From Deltaproteobacteria bacterium (GTDB lineage Bacteria > Myxococcota_A > Polyangia > Polyangiales > JADJMO01), in the NCBI GenBank assembly GCA_016182965.1, contig JACPFM010000058.1, positions 1 to 64,000 of the forward strand: a stretch of 64,000 nucleotides of DNA. The letters are read 5' to 3'. Position 1 is the first letter of the stretch; each line of letters starts with the position of its first letter. Shown piece after piece: positions 45,429-55,714 of this stretch. The notes beneath the pieces were generated by a model, which saw nothing but the letters and a program-made list of their open reading frames with translations, was not told the origin of the DNA and made no database searches. The position numbers were made by a program, and so were the translations under genes.

Positions 45429-47165
45429 TCAGAGCCCGAACTTGCCGCCGACTTCCAGCGCGAGGCCCGGCGAGAACGTCGGGAGCGGCAGGAGGATCTT
45501 GCCGGCGACGTTCAGCGCGAAGCTGGGCCCGAGGTGGATCCACACGCCGCCGCCCGGGGCGATGAAGCTCTGACCGGCGAGGCGGTAGGCGTCGATGCCG
45601 GTGATGCGGCACGCGCGGCCCTGCTCCTCGGGGGTGGTCGCCGCGGCGCACGCGGCCGGATCGTCGGCGCGCGCGCCGCTGTTCGGGACCGCGACGATGT
45701 TCGGCACCAGGGCGTCGAACTCGGCGAGCCCGCCCGAGAGCATCGCGAACGGGCGCGCGCCGGAGGTCTTGGGCTGGCCGAAGAAGTACTGCAGGCGCGC
45801 CTCGGCGTGGAACGGCAGGAACTTGGCGTTCTCGGTCGGGTTGCCGCCGCGGAAGGCGTAGCCGACGCGGGCGCCGACGGTGATCGACGGGGTGACGAAG
45901 TAGTCGCCGCCGATGAACACGCGCGTGGTCGCCAGCGCGGGACCACCGCTGGTCTTGCCGCCGCCGCCCTCGGCGACCTGGATGCCCTTGTCGTCGCTGA
46001 CGCCGATGTCGGTCTGCTTGCCCTCGACCTGCTTGGTGCAGGCCCAGGTCGACTCCTTGCAGATGTTCTCGGAGCCGGAGATGAAGAGGAAGTCCTGCTG
46101 GATGTCGAGGCCGAGCCAGAGCTTCTTGCCGCCGCCGGACGGCGTCTTGGTGCCGCCGGGCGCGCCAGCCTCGTAGCACCACTTCTTGCCGTTCTCGTTC
46201 TCGACGCACGACAGGCCCGCGTCGCACTCGTCGTCGCTCTCGCAGCCGGAGCCCTGCGGCTTCTTGCTGGCGCTCTTGTCGCAGGGGAAGCCCGGCTGGC
46301 AGTCGCCCTTCTCGACGCACTTCTCGGGCTCGCGGTCGCCCGGGTAGCTCGGCGCCTCGACGTCGTCGGGCATCTTGTCGACCAGCTTGATGACCGCCGG
46401 CTTCTTGAGGGTGCCGAGGTGCTCGACCTCGTTCTTGTCGGCGTCGTAGGCGCGGACGTAGTACTTGATCTCGCCGACGAACTGCGTGTCCTCGCAGCCG
46501 ATGGTGACCACGTACTTGCCGGAGTCCTTCTTCGCGTCGAGCGTCTTGAACTTCTCCATCGCGGCGGTCTTGTAGGACAGCTTGATGGTGTCGACGTCGA
46601 GGCCCTCGGGGAGGTCGATGATGACCGGGAGCGGGTAGCTCACCGGCGCCAGCTTTGCCTTCACCTCGAGGTTGCCCTCGGCGCTGCCGCCGGCCGGGGG
46701 CTTCGGGGCGGTCGCCGTCGCGGTCACCGTCGGGGTCGGAGAGGGCGTCGGGGCGGGGGCCGACGCGCCGGCGGTCTTCTTGGCTGCCTCCCACGCCTTC
46801 GCCACGTCGGCGTTGGCGAGGTAGTCCTTGCCGATGGTCACGCTGGCGTCGGCGGCGAAGGCGGCCTCGAAGGCCTTCTGACCTTCCTTGGTCTTCTTCG
46901 CGTTGATCAGGACGATGCCGAGGTCGCGCTGCAGGCCCGCGACGATCGCCTCGCTGCACTTGCCGCCGCCGCACTTCTTGATCGCCTCGTCGAGCTTCTT
47001 CTGCGCGCCCTTGAGCTCGAGCATGAGGAAGTCTTCGTCCATCGCGGCGCTCTGCAGCTTCTTCGCTTCGGCCTCCGTCTTCGGATCTGCCGAAGCGAGC
47101 GAGACGAACGAACCGATGCCGAGGGCGCTGACGAGGATCGCGACGTTGCGGAAAGACCGACGCAT
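45429..47165 (-). CDS. Outer-membrane beta-barrel protein with N-terminal helical repeat and Cys module
   Basis: The 578-aa protein has a signal peptide (NVAILVSALGIGSFVSLASA) and a TPR-like helical segment (about 30-125). A Pro/Thr linker leads to a beta domain (LSYKTAAMEKFKTLDAKKDS) and a Cys module (GSGCESDDECDAGLSC). The C-terminal ~240 residues alternate as in outer-membrane barrels (VGARVGYAFRGGNPTENAK, EARLQYFFGQ) and end in Phe-Gly-Leu. It is an intact paralogue of the frameshifted gene at 43579-45164. The function is unknown; it may be a porin-like or surface protein. Confidence 0.75.
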   Translation of the reverse strand: MRRSFRNVAILVSALGIGSFVSLASADPKTEAEAKKLQSAAMDEDFLMLELKGAQKKLDEAIKKCGGGKCSEAIVAGLQRDLGIVLINAKKTKEGQKAFEAAFAADASVTIGKDYLANADVAKAWEAAKKTAGASAPAPTPSPTPTVTATATAPKPPAGGSAEGNLEVKAKLAPVSYPLPVIIDLPEGLDVDTIKLSYKTAAMEKFKTLDAKKDSGKYVVTIGCEDTQFVGEIKYYVRAYDADKNEVEHLGTLKKPAVIKLVDKMPDDVEAPSYPGDREPEKCVEKGDCQPGFPCDKSASKKPQGSGCESDDECDAGLSCVENENGKKWCYEAGAPGGTKTPSGGGKKLWLGLDIQQDFLFISGSENICKESTWACTKQVEGKQTDIGVSDDKGIQVAEGGGGKTSGGPALATTRVFIGGDYFVTPSITVGARVGYAFRGGNPTENAKFLPFHAEARLQYFFGQPKTSGARPFAMLSGGLAEFDALVPNIVAVPNSGARADDPAACAAATTPEEQGRACRITGIDAYRLAGQSFIAPGGGVWIHLGPSFALNVAGKILLPLPTFSPGLALEVGGKFGL

Positions 47166-47315
47166 CGGGTGATGCTCCTGTGAGGCTTATTGAGGCGCTT
47201 ATGGAAGCGGCGCGCAGGGCGCGTAGGCGGGCGCGTGCATACTACGAACGCCCGTCGCTGGAAATCATCGGCTGCCCCGAGGCCGAAGGGAAAACTTCCC
47301 GTCGGCGCCCGCCGC

Positions 47316-48416
47316 CTACTTGTTGTCGGTTCGGACGAACTCCACGCGGCGGTTCTTGGCGCGACCGGCCTCGGTGGAGTTGGTGTCGATCGGGATGTCC
47401 TGCCCGAAGCCCTTCGAGGTGAGGCGCCCGGCCGAGATGCCCTTGCCGATCAGGTAGGCGCGGACGGCGTCGGCGCGGCCCTGGGAGAGCTTCTGGTTGT
47501 AGTCCGGCTTGCCCTTGTTGTCGGTGTGGCCCTGGATCTCGAGGGTGATGTCCGGGTTGTCTTTCAGCACGCCCGCCACGGCGTCGAGGATCGGGAAGCT
47601 GTCGGGCTTGATCTTCGACTTGTCGAACTCGAAGTGGATCTGCTGGGTGATCTTGATCTGCGACGAGGTCACCACGACCAGCGCCGGCTTCTTCGGACAG
47701 CCCTTGTTGTCGGCCGGGCCGGGGTCGATCGGGCAGGCGTCGTCGAGATCGAGCACGCCGTCCTTGTCGTTGTCAGGCTCGGGGCAACCGTCGCTGTCCT
47801 CGAAGCCGTCCGGGTCCTCCGGCTGATCGGGGCACTTGTCGGTCTTGTCGGCGATGCCGTCGGCGTCGTTGTCGGGATCGGGGCAGCCGTCGTCGTCGAG
47901 GTAGCCGTCTTTGTCCTCGGCGAGGTTCGGACAGGAGTCCTTGCTGTCGGCGATGCCGTCGCCGTCGGTGTCGGGATCGTCGGGGCAGCCGTCGTCGTCC
48001 TGATACCCGTTGTAGGTCTCGGGGACGTCGGGGCACTTGTCCTCGGGATCCTTGTAGCCGTCGCCGTCGCGATCGCCGGGCTTGGGCTTCGGCTTGGCGA
48101 CGACCACGGGGCGATCGCTGCACTTCTCGGCCGGCGAGTTCTCGAGCGCGGCGTGCGCGTTGGGGATGGCGATGAGCAGGTGCTCGTTGGCGCGGGAGAT
48201 GAAGCCCTGTTCGAGCTCGATCTGCGCGAACTTCGCGTGCGACTCGGCGAGCGCGAGCTCGCGGGGAGCGCAGCGGAGCGCGCCGTTGGCCTTGGCCTGC
48301 TCGATCGTCTGGGTGAGTCCCTGGAGGCGGCCCGCCTGCTGCGCCGGCCCTGCGCAAGAGAGCATCGCGAGACCGACGCCGAGCAGGGTGAGTCCGCCGA
48401 AGGCGCGCGTGGTCAT
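47316..48416 (-). CDS. OmpA-family lipoprotein with thrombospondin type-3 repeats
   Basis: The 366-aa protein has a lipobox (LGVGLAMLSC), a helical DUF4398-like segment, and five calcium-binding type-3 repeats (DRDGDGYKDPEDKCPD and similar; about 115-225). An OmpA C-terminal peptidoglycan-binding domain (about 245-360) contains IHFEFDKSKIKPDSFPIL and LEIQGHTDNKGKPDYNQKLSQGRA-type sequence with the diaminopimelate-binding Asp and Arg. It should tie the outer membrane to the wall. Its start overlaps the upstream lipoprotein gene (ATGA). Confidence 0.93.
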   Translation of the reverse strand: MTTRAFGGLTLLGVGLAMLSCAGPAQQAGRLQGLTQTIEQAKANGALRCAPRELALAESHAKFAQIELEQGFISRANEHLLIAIPNAHAALENSPAEKCSDRPVVVAKPKPKPGDRDGDGYKDPEDKCPDVPETYNGYQDDDGCPDDPDTDGDGIADSKDSCPNLAEDKDGYLDDDGCPDPDNDADGIADKTDKCPDQPEDPDGFEDSDGCPEPDNDKDGVLDLDDACPIDPGPADNKGCPKKPALVVVTSSQIKITQQIHFEFDKSKIKPDSFPILDAVAGVLKDNPDITLEIQGHTDNKGKPDYNQKLSQGRADAVRAYLIGKGISAGRLTSKGFGQDIPIDTNSTEAGRAKNRRVEFVRTDNK

Positions 48417-48724
48417 CGGCCGGCTCCCTTGCGGACGGCGGTGGCCTGCTGGATGGCCTTGTCGGCGAACTCCTCGGCCTCGTCGAGCAGGTCGATCGCG
48501 TCGCTGTAGTCGGCGCGCGAGGCCTCCTCCATCGCCTTGGTCATGCGCTCCTTGGCAGAGTAGTACTCGTAAGGCGAAGCGGTCTCGGCGCCGACCTCCT
48601 TGGCCTGCTCGACCTTGCCGGCGACGGTGTTCGCGCGCGCGGAGTACCAGACGCCACCGCAGCCGGAGCTCGCGATCGCGAGCGCCGTGCAGACGCAAAC
48701 CGAGAGAACTCGCAGAAGACGCAC
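48413..48724 (-). CDS. DUF4398-type lipoprotein, 103 aa
   Basis: The protein has a lipobox (AIASSGC) and a helical DUF4398 domain (EYYSAKERMTKAMEEASRA, AIDLLDEAEEFADKAIQQA). It is coupled by ATGA to the OmpA-type gene, whose N-terminal helical part resembles it, and so is probably its partner in the envelope. Confidence 0.85.
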   Translation of the reverse strand: MRLLRVLSVCVCTALAIASSGCGGVWYSARANTVAGKVEQAKEVGAETASPYEYYSAKERMTKAMEEASRADYSDAIDLLDEAEEFADKAIQQATAVRKGAGR

Positions 48725-49061
48725 GAGAGGACGCTATCTCCGCGCGGACGGCCCCGTCAACAGGAGTCGTCAGTCGTCAGTCGTCAGTCGTCAGTCGTCA
48801 GCGTGGGGCGCGGGCTGCGCGGAGCCGTCACGTGGTGGCGGCGCGATCGGTGGCGCTGCTGGTCTCAGGGCGAAGGTCGAACAGTCCCGGCGGTCCTTCG
48901 CCCGACCCGCAGAGCGGCGGCGACTCTGCGGGACCGCACGGCGCGGTCTCTCGGATGGTCGAACGTCGAAGGGCGAGGGCCCATGCCCGCTCCTTCGATC
49001 TCCGATCTTGGATCTTCGATCTTCGACCTTCGACCTTCGACCCGCGCAGCCCCGGCCGCGG
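48725..49061. other. 337-bp intergenic region filled with short tandem repeats
   Basis: Five copies of a 7-bp unit (GTCGTCA, 48765-48801) are followed by scattered GGTCGAA motifs (48866-48888, 48958) and a dense TCGATCTT/TTCGACC run (49008-49043). No coding frame is credible. The repeats can form hairpins and lie between two minus-strand genes. Confidence 0.7.
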
Positions 49062-49853
49062 TCACTTCACGTCCATCGAGGCGCAGCGCACCGCGCGCAC
49101 GTTCCCGACGATCGAGCCCTCGGCGAAGAGCAGCGACACGCGGACGTCGAACGCGCAAGCGAGGGCCGCGTCGGGCGGCGGGCAGGCCTCGATCGCCGCG
49201 ACGTCGACCTCGACCGACGACGCGGTCGACTTGATCGGCAGCGCCGGATCGAACCCGAGCAGCGTCGCCTTCAGGCCGGGGTACGACGCGGCCGCGAGCT
49301 TCCCGGGCAGCCCCGCGACGATCACCGTCGCCTGCGGGTCCTTCTTCGGCGGCGGGCAGGTCCCGTCGCTGCCGGCGTGCAGCTCGAGGGCGGTGCCGGT
49401 CGGGCCGGCGTCGCCGAGGTCGTAGCCGAAGTACGCGCGATCGAACGACCACTTGCGACCGGCGAGGTCGCCCGCGGCACCGGCCGGCGCCGGGGACTCG
49501 CGGGCGCAGATCGGGCCGATGCCGGCGACGTCGACGCACCGCGGGAGCTTGTCGACGCACCCGGCGTCGCACGGCCCCGAGCACACCATCCCGGCGGTGG
49601 CCTCGACGCACAGCCCGCTCTCGCAGTCGAGGGCCGACGCGCAGGGATCGATGCCCGACTTGCCGGCGCCGCGCGCGCCGACGACGCAGCCGCACCCGTC
49701 CGGCGTGCAGTCGCAGCGCTGGTCTGCCGGGCAGTCCCGGTTGAACACGCAAGCGGCCGAAGCCTCGGCGGCGGCGGCGTCGGTCGCGGCGCCGGCGGCA
49801 GGCTCGCTGGAGCATCCGAGGACGAAGGCGACCAGGAGGAGCAGCGCGCGCAT
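49062..49853 (-). CDS. Cys-rich secreted lipoprotein, 263 aa
   Basis: The protein has a lipobox (LLLLVAFVLGC) and an Ala-rich linker, then a Cys-rich part (about 33-110) with CVFNRDCPADQRCDCTPDGC and CASALDCESGLC. This is the style of myxobacterial surface proteins with Dickkopf/EGF-like disulphide modules. A beta-rich C-terminal domain (about 120-263) ends the protein. The function is unknown. Confidence 0.7.
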   Translation of the reverse strand: MRALLLLVAFVLGCSSEPAAGAATDAAAAEASAACVFNRDCPADQRCDCTPDGCGCVVGARGAGKSGIDPCASALDCESGLCVEATAGMVCSGPCDAGCVDKLPRCVDVAGIGPICARESPAPAGAAGDLAGRKWSFDRAYFGYDLGDAGPTGTALELHAGSDGTCPPPKKDPQATVIVAGLPGKLAAASYPGLKATLLGFDPALPIKSTASSVEVDVAAIEACPPPDAALACAFDVRVSLLFAEGSIVGNVRAVRCASMDVK

Positions 49854-49942
49854 GGAGAGGTCCAGGCTAGTGCGGCGCACCGGAAGTTCGTACCTGGATC
49901 GTTCCCGATGCGACGAGCGCAGCGAGGAGCGAGGGGGCGGCG

Positions 49943-51364
49943 CTAACGCCTGCTCACCCGCACGGAGCGCGCGCCGTCGCCCACCATCTCCTCGGGGCGC
50001 ACCCACTCGTCGAACTGCTCGCCGGTGACGTGGCCGAGCGCGATGGCCGCCTCGCGCAGGGTGGTGCCCTCGCGGTGCGCCTTCTTGGCGATCTGCGCGG
50101 CCTTGTCGTACCCGATGTGCGGGTTGAGCGCGGTGACCAGCATCAGCGACGCGCGCAGGTGCTCTTCGATGCGCGGCACGTTCGCCTCGATGCCCTCCGC
50201 GCAGTGGACGCGGAACGACTCGCAGCCCTCGGCGATCAGGCGCGCGCTGTGCACGAAATTCCGGATGATCAGCGGCTTGAACACGTTGAGCTGGAAGTTG
50301 CCCGAGGCGCCGCCCACGTTGACCGCGACGTCGTTGCCGAAGACCTGACAGCAGATCATCGTCAGCGCCTCGCTCTGCGTCGGGTTCACCTTCCCCGGCA
50401 TGATCGACGAGCCGGGCTCGTTCTCGGGGATGGTCAGCTCGCCGATGCCGGCGCGCGGGCCGCTCGAGAGCCAGCGCACGTCGTTCGCGATCTTCATCAA
50501 CGACGCGGCGACGGCCTTGAGCGCGCCGTGCGCGAAGACGAGCGCGTCGTTGGCCGCGAGCGCCTCGAACTTGTTGGGCGCGGTGACGAACGGGTGGCCG
50601 GTGAGCTCGGCGAGCTTCGCGGCGACGCGCGTCGCGTACTCCGGGTGCGCGTTGAGGCCGGTGCCGACCGCGGTGCCGCCGAGGGCGAGCTCGTAGAGGT
50701 GCGGCAGCGTCGACGCGAGGTGCGCGAGGCCGTGATCGAGCTGCGCGACCCAGGCGGAGATCTCCTGACCGACGGTGAGCGGCGTGGCGTCCTGCAGGTG
50801 CGTGCGGCCGATCTTCACCACGTCGACGAAGGCCGACGACCTGGCCGCGAGCACGTCGCGCAGGCGCGCGACCGACGGGCAGACCGCGTCGCGCACGAGC
50901 TCCACGGCGGCGACCGACATCGCCGTCGGGAAGACGTCGTTGGAAGACTGGCCCCGGTTGACGTCGTCGTTGGGGTGCACCTCGCGGCGCTCGCCGCGCT
51001 CGCCGCCGAGCAGCTCGCTCGCGCGGTTGGCGATCACCTCGTTGACGTTCATGTTCGTCTGGGTGCCGGAGCCGGTCTGCCAGACGACGAGCGGGAACTC
51101 CTCCTCGTGCCTGCCGGCGAGCACCTCGTCGACCGCGGCGACGATCGCGTCGGCCTTCTCGCGCGGCAGCTCGCCGAGGTCGGCGTTCACCAGCGCCGCC
51201 GCCTTCTTCACGAGGCACAGCGCGCGGAGCAGCTGGCGCGGCATCCGGTCCTCGGGTTGGCCGATGCGGAAGTTCGCGAGCGATCGCTGCGTCTGCGCGC
51301 CCCACAGGCGCGCGGCGGGGACCTCGATGGGACCGAAGGTGTCCTCCTCGATGCGAACGTCCAT
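49943..51364 (-). CDS. fumC: Fumarate hydratase class II
   Basis: The 473-aa protein is of normal length and has the class II signature [46 protein letters not shown] and [18 protein letters not shown]. It interconverts fumarate and malate in the TCA cycle without an iron-sulphur cluster. ATG 51364 is preceded by tandem GC-rich repeats in the divergent promoter region. Confidence 0.97.
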   Translation of the reverse strand: MDVRIEEDTFGPIEVPAARLWGAQTQRSLANFRIGQPEDRMPRQLLRALCLVKKAAALVNADLGELPREKADAIVAAVDEVLAGRHEEEFPLVVWQTGSGTQTNMNVNEVIANRASELLGGERGERREVHPNDDVNRGQSSNDVFPTAMSVAAVELVRDAVCPSVARLRDVLAARSSAFVDVVKIGRTHLQDATPLTVGQEISAWVAQLDHGLAHLASTLPHLYELALGGTAVGTGLNAHPEYATRVAAKLAELTGHPFVTAPNKFEALAANDALVFAHGALKAVAASLMKIANDVRWLSSGPRAGIGELTIPENEPGSSIMPGKVNPTQSEALTMICCQVFGNDVAVNVGGASGNFQLNVFKPLIIRNFVHSARLIAEGCESFRVHCAEGIEANVPRIEEHLRASLMLVTALNPHIGYDKAAQIAKKAHREGTTLREAAIALGHVTGEQFDEWVRPEEMVGDGARSVRVSRR

Positions 51365-51417
51365 CGAGCTGTGGTGGGCCGCGGAGAGGCGGAGGTCAAC
51401 GCCAGTGCGCTCGCGTC

Positions 51418-51495
51418 GCGCGCAGGCGCGCGCCGTGTCGTTCGCGGGCGCGCGCCGTGTCGCGCGCGGGCGCGCGCCGTTGTCGTGCGCGGCGC
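51418..51495. repeat. GC-rich tandem repeat, ~22-bp unit, 3-4 copies
   Basis: GGCGCGCGCCGTGTCG recurs with spacers TTCGCG, CGCGCG and (with an inserted T) TGCGCG. The core GGCGCGCGCC is palindromic. It lies between the divergent fumC and a small membrane-protein gene. Confidence 0.7.
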
Positions 51496-51523
51496 CCGGG
51501 CTCGGGCTAGATCGAGGGCCCGG

Positions 51524-52282
51524 ATGACCGACGCGTACCGTTCGGTGGCGCAGCGCCCGCCGATCACCCTCGCCGCGCGCGGGCGCACCACCGGCGGGGT
51601 CCTGGCGATCGGCCTCCTGCTGGTCGCCTTCGCGGCGATCTTCTCGACGCACGCGCGCCTGACCGTGTCGTGCCGGCGCGCCGACGACGCGCATAAGACG
51701 ACCACCTGCACGGTGCAGGAGGGGCGGCTGTGGGGTCGCCGCACGCGCGAGGTCGCGCTGCGCGATCCGCGCGTCGTCTGGCTGCAGATCGAGGGTGAGC
51801 GCAGCGTCATCCGGGCTCGATCGAGCGCCGGCGACGTCGAGATCCTCGCGACCGAGGCGCCCGAGTCGAACGGCCCGCAGCTGACCGCGCTCACGAGCCT
51901 CGTCGAGGGCGTCGCGGTCGACGGCCGCGAGCGCTACGCCTTCGGACACGCCGGCGGGCTGGTGCTCGATCTGCAGCTGCTGCTCGCGGCGACCGCCGTC
52001 GCGATCGTGGTGCAGTCGATCGCGTTCCGGCGCCACCGCGTCACGCTCGATCCCGCGCGCCGTCAGGTGCGCGCGGTGACCTGGGCGGGCCTCGTGCCGT
52101 TGTCGGTCCAGCGCACGGCGATCGCCGCCGGCGACCGCGCGCGGGTCGAGCGCGCCGGCGGACGGACGCGGCTCGTCATCGAGCGCGGCGAGCGACGGAT
52201 CGTGCTCGCGGACGAAGACGGGGAAGCCGGGTCGCTCGACGAAGCGGCCGAGCGGCTGCAGCGGGAGCTCGAGGCGATCTGA
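51524..52282 (+). CDS. Hypothetical membrane protein, 252 aa
   Basis: Two membrane segments (about 24-44, [19 protein letters not shown], and about 145-165, [20 protein letters not shown]) enclose a ~100-residue outer domain with [21 protein letters not shown] second domain follows with [20 protein letters not shown], resembling a PH-like/DUF photosystem-assembly style fold. The family is not recognised. It converges with lexA. Confidence 0.65.
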   Translation: MTDAYRSVAQRPPITLAARGRTTGGVLAIGLLLVAFAAIFSTHARLTVSCRRADDAHKTTTCTVQEGRLWGRRTREVALRDPRVVWLQIEGERSVIRARSSAGDVEILATEAPESNGPQLTALTSLVEGVAVDGRERYAFGHAGGLVLDLQLLLAATAVAIVVQSIAFRRHRVTLDPARRQVRAVTWAGLVPLSVQRTAIAAGDRARVERAGGRTRLVIERGERRIVLADEDGEAGSLDEAAERLQRELEAI

Positions 52283-52317
52283 CCCGCGGGCGCGGCGGCG
52301 GAACGCAGTGGGCGACC

Positions 52318-52425
52318 GGGTCGAAGGCCGAAGGCGAAGGTCGAAGGTGGTCGAAGGTCGAACGTCGACGGCCGAGGGGCTCGCGCTCTCCTTCGACCTT
52401 CGACCTTGAACCTTCGACCTACGCA
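52318..52425. repeat. Facing GGTCGAA / TTCGACC arrays between convergent genes
   Basis: Repeated GGTCGAA motifs (52318-52360) face repeated TTCGACC motifs (52392-52420), so the RNA from either strand could fold into a long hairpin. Located between convergent stops (52282 and 52468), it may act as a two-way terminator. Confidence 0.55.
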
Positions 52426-52467
52426 GTATCAGCGGCGACTCGGCTTCAGCCGGTCGCGGTCTGCGAG

Positions 52468-53154
52468 CTAGAGCTTGCGGTACACGCCGACGACGATGCC
52501 GAGGATCATGCTCGCGCGGAAGTCGCTCGCACGCACGTAGATGGGCGCCATCGCCGCGTTGGCGGGCTGCAGCCGGACGTGCTCCTTCTCGGGGTAGTAG
52601 TACTTGACCGTCGCCTCGTCGCCGAGGAGCGCGACCACGATGTCGCCGCGCGACGCGGAGGGCTGCTTGCGGACGAAGATGTAGTCGCCGTCGTGGATGC
52701 CGGCTTCGATCATCGACTCGCCCTGCACGCGCAGCGCGAAGACGTCTTTGCCGCCGCGCACCAGCATGCGATCGATGCGCACGGTGTCGACGACGTTCTG
52801 CTCGGCGAGGATGGGGAGACCGGCGGCGACGCGGCCGACGACCGGGACCTCGACGAGGCGCTCGTCGTCGGTGACGCGCGCGCCGTCGGGCTCGTCGCCC
52901 TCGCCGTTGCCGTTGGCCGGCGTGCCGTTGGGGAGCGGCGGGTTCATCGCCGGACGCAGCGCGCGGGACTTCATGTCCTCGCGGGTGAGGTAGCCCTTGC
53001 GCTCGAGCGCGCGGAGGTGGTCGTTGACGCCGTTCGTCGAGCGGATGCCCATGAACGCGCCGATCTCGCGCAGGGTCGGCGGGTAGCCGCGATCGGTGAT
53101 CGAACGACGGATGTATTCGAGCACCATCTGCTGCCGATGCGTCAGCCCCTGCAT
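52468..53154 (-). CDS. lexA: SOS repressor LexA
   Basis: The 228-aa protein has an N-terminal winged helix ([20 protein letters not shown], then [20 protein letters not shown]), the cleavage site Ala111-Gly112 (RVAAGLPI), catalytic Ser147 (GESMIEAGI) and Lys184 (ATVKYYY). It carries a longer-than-usual linker (about 70-100, Asn/Gly/Asp-rich). It represses DNA-damage genes until RecA triggers self-cleavage. ATG 53154 has GGAGG upstream. Confidence 0.97.
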   Translation of the reverse strand: MQGLTHRQQMVLEYIRRSITDRGYPPTLREIGAFMGIRSTNGVNDHLRALERKGYLTREDMKSRALRPAMNPPLPNGTPANGNGEGDEPDGARVTDDERLVEVPVVGRVAAGLPILAEQNVVDTVRIDRMLVRGGKDVFALRVQGESMIEAGIHDGDYIFVRKQPSASRGDIVVALLGDEATVKYYYPEKEHVRLQPANAAMAPIYVRASDFRASMILGIVVGVYRKL

Positions 53155-53243
53155 TGCCGATCCTCCGCCTGACGTCCCACTCGTGCCGCCGCTCGCGGCG
53201 CGGCCGGCCGGGAGGGCCGCGCGCGCGTGAGAGGCGTGGGGGG

Positions 53244-53272
53244 AAACTACTGAACGCACGGAGGGGTGTCAA
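53244..53272 (-). promoter_or_regulatory. lexA promoter with an overlapping candidate SOS box
   Basis: On the minus strand TTGACA (53267-53272) and TAGTTT (53244-53249) are separated by 17 bp. The spacer ends in GTTCAG, the conserved half of the myxobacterial LexA box; 13 of 17 positions match that consensus (CTRHAMRYBYGTTCAGS). Autoregulation is inferred. Confidence 0.5.
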
Positions 53273-53393
53273 ACTTGTGGCAGCGCTGTGGATGAGCAGT
53301 CTTGCTTCCGCCGCGGAAATCGAGAATTCCCGCTCGCGTAGGGACCTCGGCCGTTGTGCAGTGGAGTCGTCGGAGTAGCCTGCGAGCCCGACC

Positions 53394-55073
53394 ATGATCG
53401 CCTCGACAACCACGCGTGCCGCAGCCGGCACGACAACCACGCGTGCCGCAGGCGGCACGACGGGCCACCTCGCCATCGTCCTGCACGCGCACCTGCCCTT
53501 CGTCCGTCACCCCGAGCACGCCCGCCACCTGGAGGAGCGTTGGCTCTTCGAAGCGATCCTCGAGTGCTACCTGCCGCTGATCGGCGCGCTCGACCGGCTG
53601 GCGCAGGAGGGCGTGCCCGTCGCCCTCACCATGTCGCTGACGCCGACGCTGGCCGACATGCTGCAAGACGATCTGCTCCGCGCGCGCTTCGAGGCCCACC
53701 TCGCGCGGCTGCAGGCGCTGCAGCGCAGCGAGCGGCTGCGCGCCGGCGGCGACGCGAACGTCGGCAAGGCGGTGGGCTTCTACGGCGGCTGGCTGGCCGA
53801 GGCGCGCGCCACCTGGGAGCGGCACGGGGGCGACGTGGTCGCCGCGCTGGTGTCGCACGCGCGCGCCGGGCGCCTCGATCTGCTGGCGTCGGCGGCGACG
53901 CACGCCTTCCTGCCCGGTCTGATGGCGGAGCCGCGCGCGCTCCGCGCCCAGGTGCGCGTGGGCCTGCGCGCCTTCGCGGAGCAGACGGGGCTGAAGCCGG
54001 TCGGCTTCTGGATGCCCGAGTGCGCGTACGATCCGACCTTCGACGCGGTGCTCGCGGAAGAGGGCGTCCGCTTCACGATCGTCGAGGAGCATGGGCTGCA
54101 CTTCGCCCGTCCGCGCCCCCCCGCGGGCACCTACGCGCCGGTGGCGTCGCCGTCCGGCGTGGCGTTCTTCGCGCGCGATCTCGCGTCGGGGCGCCAGGTG
54201 TGGTCGCGCGACGAGGGGTACCCCGGCGATCCCTGGTACCGCGAGTTCTACCGCGACATCGGCTTCGACCTCCCCGAGCCCGAGCTGCTCGGCGAGATCG
54301 GTCCCTACGGCGCGCGGGTGTTCACCGGGTTGAAGTACCACCGCGTCACCGCGCCGGGCATCGACCTCGCCGACAAGGCCCCATGGGACCCTGACGTCGC
54401 CCGCGAGCGTGCCTGGGTGCACGCCGGCCATTTCGTCGACAGCCGCAGGAAGCAGCTCGAGGGCATCCGCGCCGTTCTCTCGGGCGGCGCGCCGCCGATC
54501 GTCTGCTCGCCGTACGACGCCGAGCTGTTCGGCCACTGGTGGTTCGAGGGGCCGTGGTTCCTCGAGGCGGTGTTCCGCCGCCTCGCGCAGGGCCTCGCGC
54601 CGGGCGTCGAACCGATCACGCTGCGCGCCTTCCTTCACCGAAACCCGGCGATGCTCCGCGCCACCCCGGCGGCGAGCACGTGGGGCGCGCGCGGCCACTC
54701 GAGCGTCTGGATCGATCACCCGAACGCGTGGCTGTGGCGGCACGTCCACCACGCGAGCCGCGACGTCGTGAAGACGGTCGCCCGGCTGCGCGAGGTCGCC
54801 GCGCGCACGCGCGACGGCGCGGTCACCGCCGCGCTCGAACAGGCGATCACCGAGCTGCTGCTGCTGCAGTCGTCGGACTGGCCGTTCATCCTCGAGACGG
54901 CGACGGCCGAGGGCTACGCGGCCGCGCGCGCGCGCGCCCACGCGGCCCGCCTGCGCGATCTGCTCGCGATGATCGACACGGGCGAGGTCGACGATCGCCG
55001 CCTGGCGGACCTCGGCTCGCGCGACGACTTCCTCGCGGCCCAGCGCGACATGCTACCGAGCGCGTACGCCTGA
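53394..55073 (+). CDS. Glycoside hydrolase family 57 (1,4-alpha-glucan branching enzyme-like)
   Basis: The 559-aa protein has the GH57 opening [17 protein letters not shown], the catalytic nucleophile Glu209 in FWMPECAY, and the acid Asp375 in [19 protein letters not shown]-terminal DUF1957-type helical domain contains [12 protein letters not shown]. This set matches GH57 glycogen branching enzymes. An N-terminal extension carries a duplicated TTTRAA(A/G)GT peptide from a 27-bp tandem repeat (53406-53459). It is divergent from lexA. Confidence 0.93.
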   Translation: MIASTTTRAAAGTTTTRAAGGTTGHLAIVLHAHLPFVRHPEHARHLEERWLFEAILECYLPLIGALDRLAQEGVPVALTMSLTPTLADMLQDDLLRARFEAHLARLQALQRSERLRAGGDANVGKAVGFYGGWLAEARATWERHGGDVVAALVSHARAGRLDLLASAATHAFLPGLMAEPRALRAQVRVGLRAFAEQTGLKPVGFWMPECAYDPTFDAVLAEEGVRFTIVEEHGLHFARPRPPAGTYAPVASPSGVAFFARDLASGRQVWSRDEGYPGDPWYREFYRDIGFDLPEPELLGEIGPYGARVFTGLKYHRVTAPGIDLADKAPWDPDVARERAWVHAGHFVDSRRKQLEGIRAVLSGGAPPIVCSPYDAELFGHWWFEGPWFLEAVFRRLAQGLAPGVEPITLRAFLHRNPAMLRATPAASTWGARGHSSVWIDHPNAWLWRHVHHASRDVVKTVARLREVAARTRDGAVTAALEQAITELLLLQSSDWPFILETATAEGYAAARARAHAARLRDLLAMIDTGEVDDRRLADLGSRDDFLAAQRDMLPSAYA

Positions 55074-55339
55074 CGGAGTCGTCAGTCGTCAGTCGTCAGT
55101 CTTCAGTCATCCGCCGCGGTATGGGGGGACAGCGCCGCTGCCGCTCCCCCGATCCCCCGGCGGGCGGGCCCCGCGGCCGCGCGGGCGGTGAGCGGTGGGC
55201 GGTCAGGAACCGTCCCCGATGACGACGCGTGCGAGGCGGCGCCCAGTCCTTCGGTGCGGGTGAACGCACTCGCTCGTTTCGGTGGGCCTTGTGCCCCCGA
55301 TCCCCCGTCGGGCGGGCCGCGCCGCGCGCGGCGGGGACG
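55074..55339. other. Short intergenic region with 7-bp tandem repeats
   Basis: AGTCGTC repeats (55078-55104, ending in degenerate copies) directly follow the GH57 stop, as they do after the gene ending near 48724. The remainder is GC-rich with no credible gene. Both flanking genes converge here. Confidence 0.6.
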
Positions 55340-55714
55340 TCAGGCGGCGTTGGAGGCGGTGCCGCCGCCGGAGCCGGACGAACCGGAGCTGCTCGGGGCG
55401 CTCGAAGGCGTCGAGGACGAGCTGGTGGAGGTCGACGAGCCGGACGAGCCGGACGAGCTGGTCGAGCCGGACGAGCTGGGCGAGCTGGACGAGCTGGAGC
55501 TCGAGGCGCTGTCGTCGCTCCGCCGGTTCGAGCTGCCGTAGCCGCCGGTGACGTACCAGCCGCCGCCCTTCAGGATGAAGTTCCCCTGGGAAATCAGGCG
55601 CTGGGCCGTCTTCTGCCCGCACTTGGGGCAGTCGTCGATCGGCGGCTCGCTGATCTTCTGGATCTCTTCGAAGGCGTGGTTGCAGGAACGACAGGCGTAC
55701 TCGTACGTCGGCAT
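55340..55714 (-). CDS. FmdB-family zinc-ribbon protein with Ser-rich tail
   Basis: The 124-aa protein opens with the FmdB zinc ribbon (MPTYEYACRSCNHAFE, then IDDCPKCGQKTAQRL) and a conserved FILKGGGWYVTGGYG. The last ~60 residues are almost only Ser, Gly, Thr and Pro. FmdB-type proteins are small putative regulators of uncertain function. The tail derives from a low-complexity stretch and may vary between strains. Confidence 0.88.
   Translation of the reverse strand: MPTYEYACRSCNHAFEEIQKISEPPIDDCPKCGQKTAQRLISQGNFILKGGGWYVTGGYGSSNRRSDDSASSSSSSSSPSSSGSTSSSGSSGSSTSTSSSSTPSSAPSSSGSSGSGGGTASNAA

Noticed and set aside
51418..51495. Short palindromic array as a phage attachment or origin site
   Set aside because: Only 3-4 degenerate GC-rich copies between two housekeeping-type genes; simple slippage explains it.
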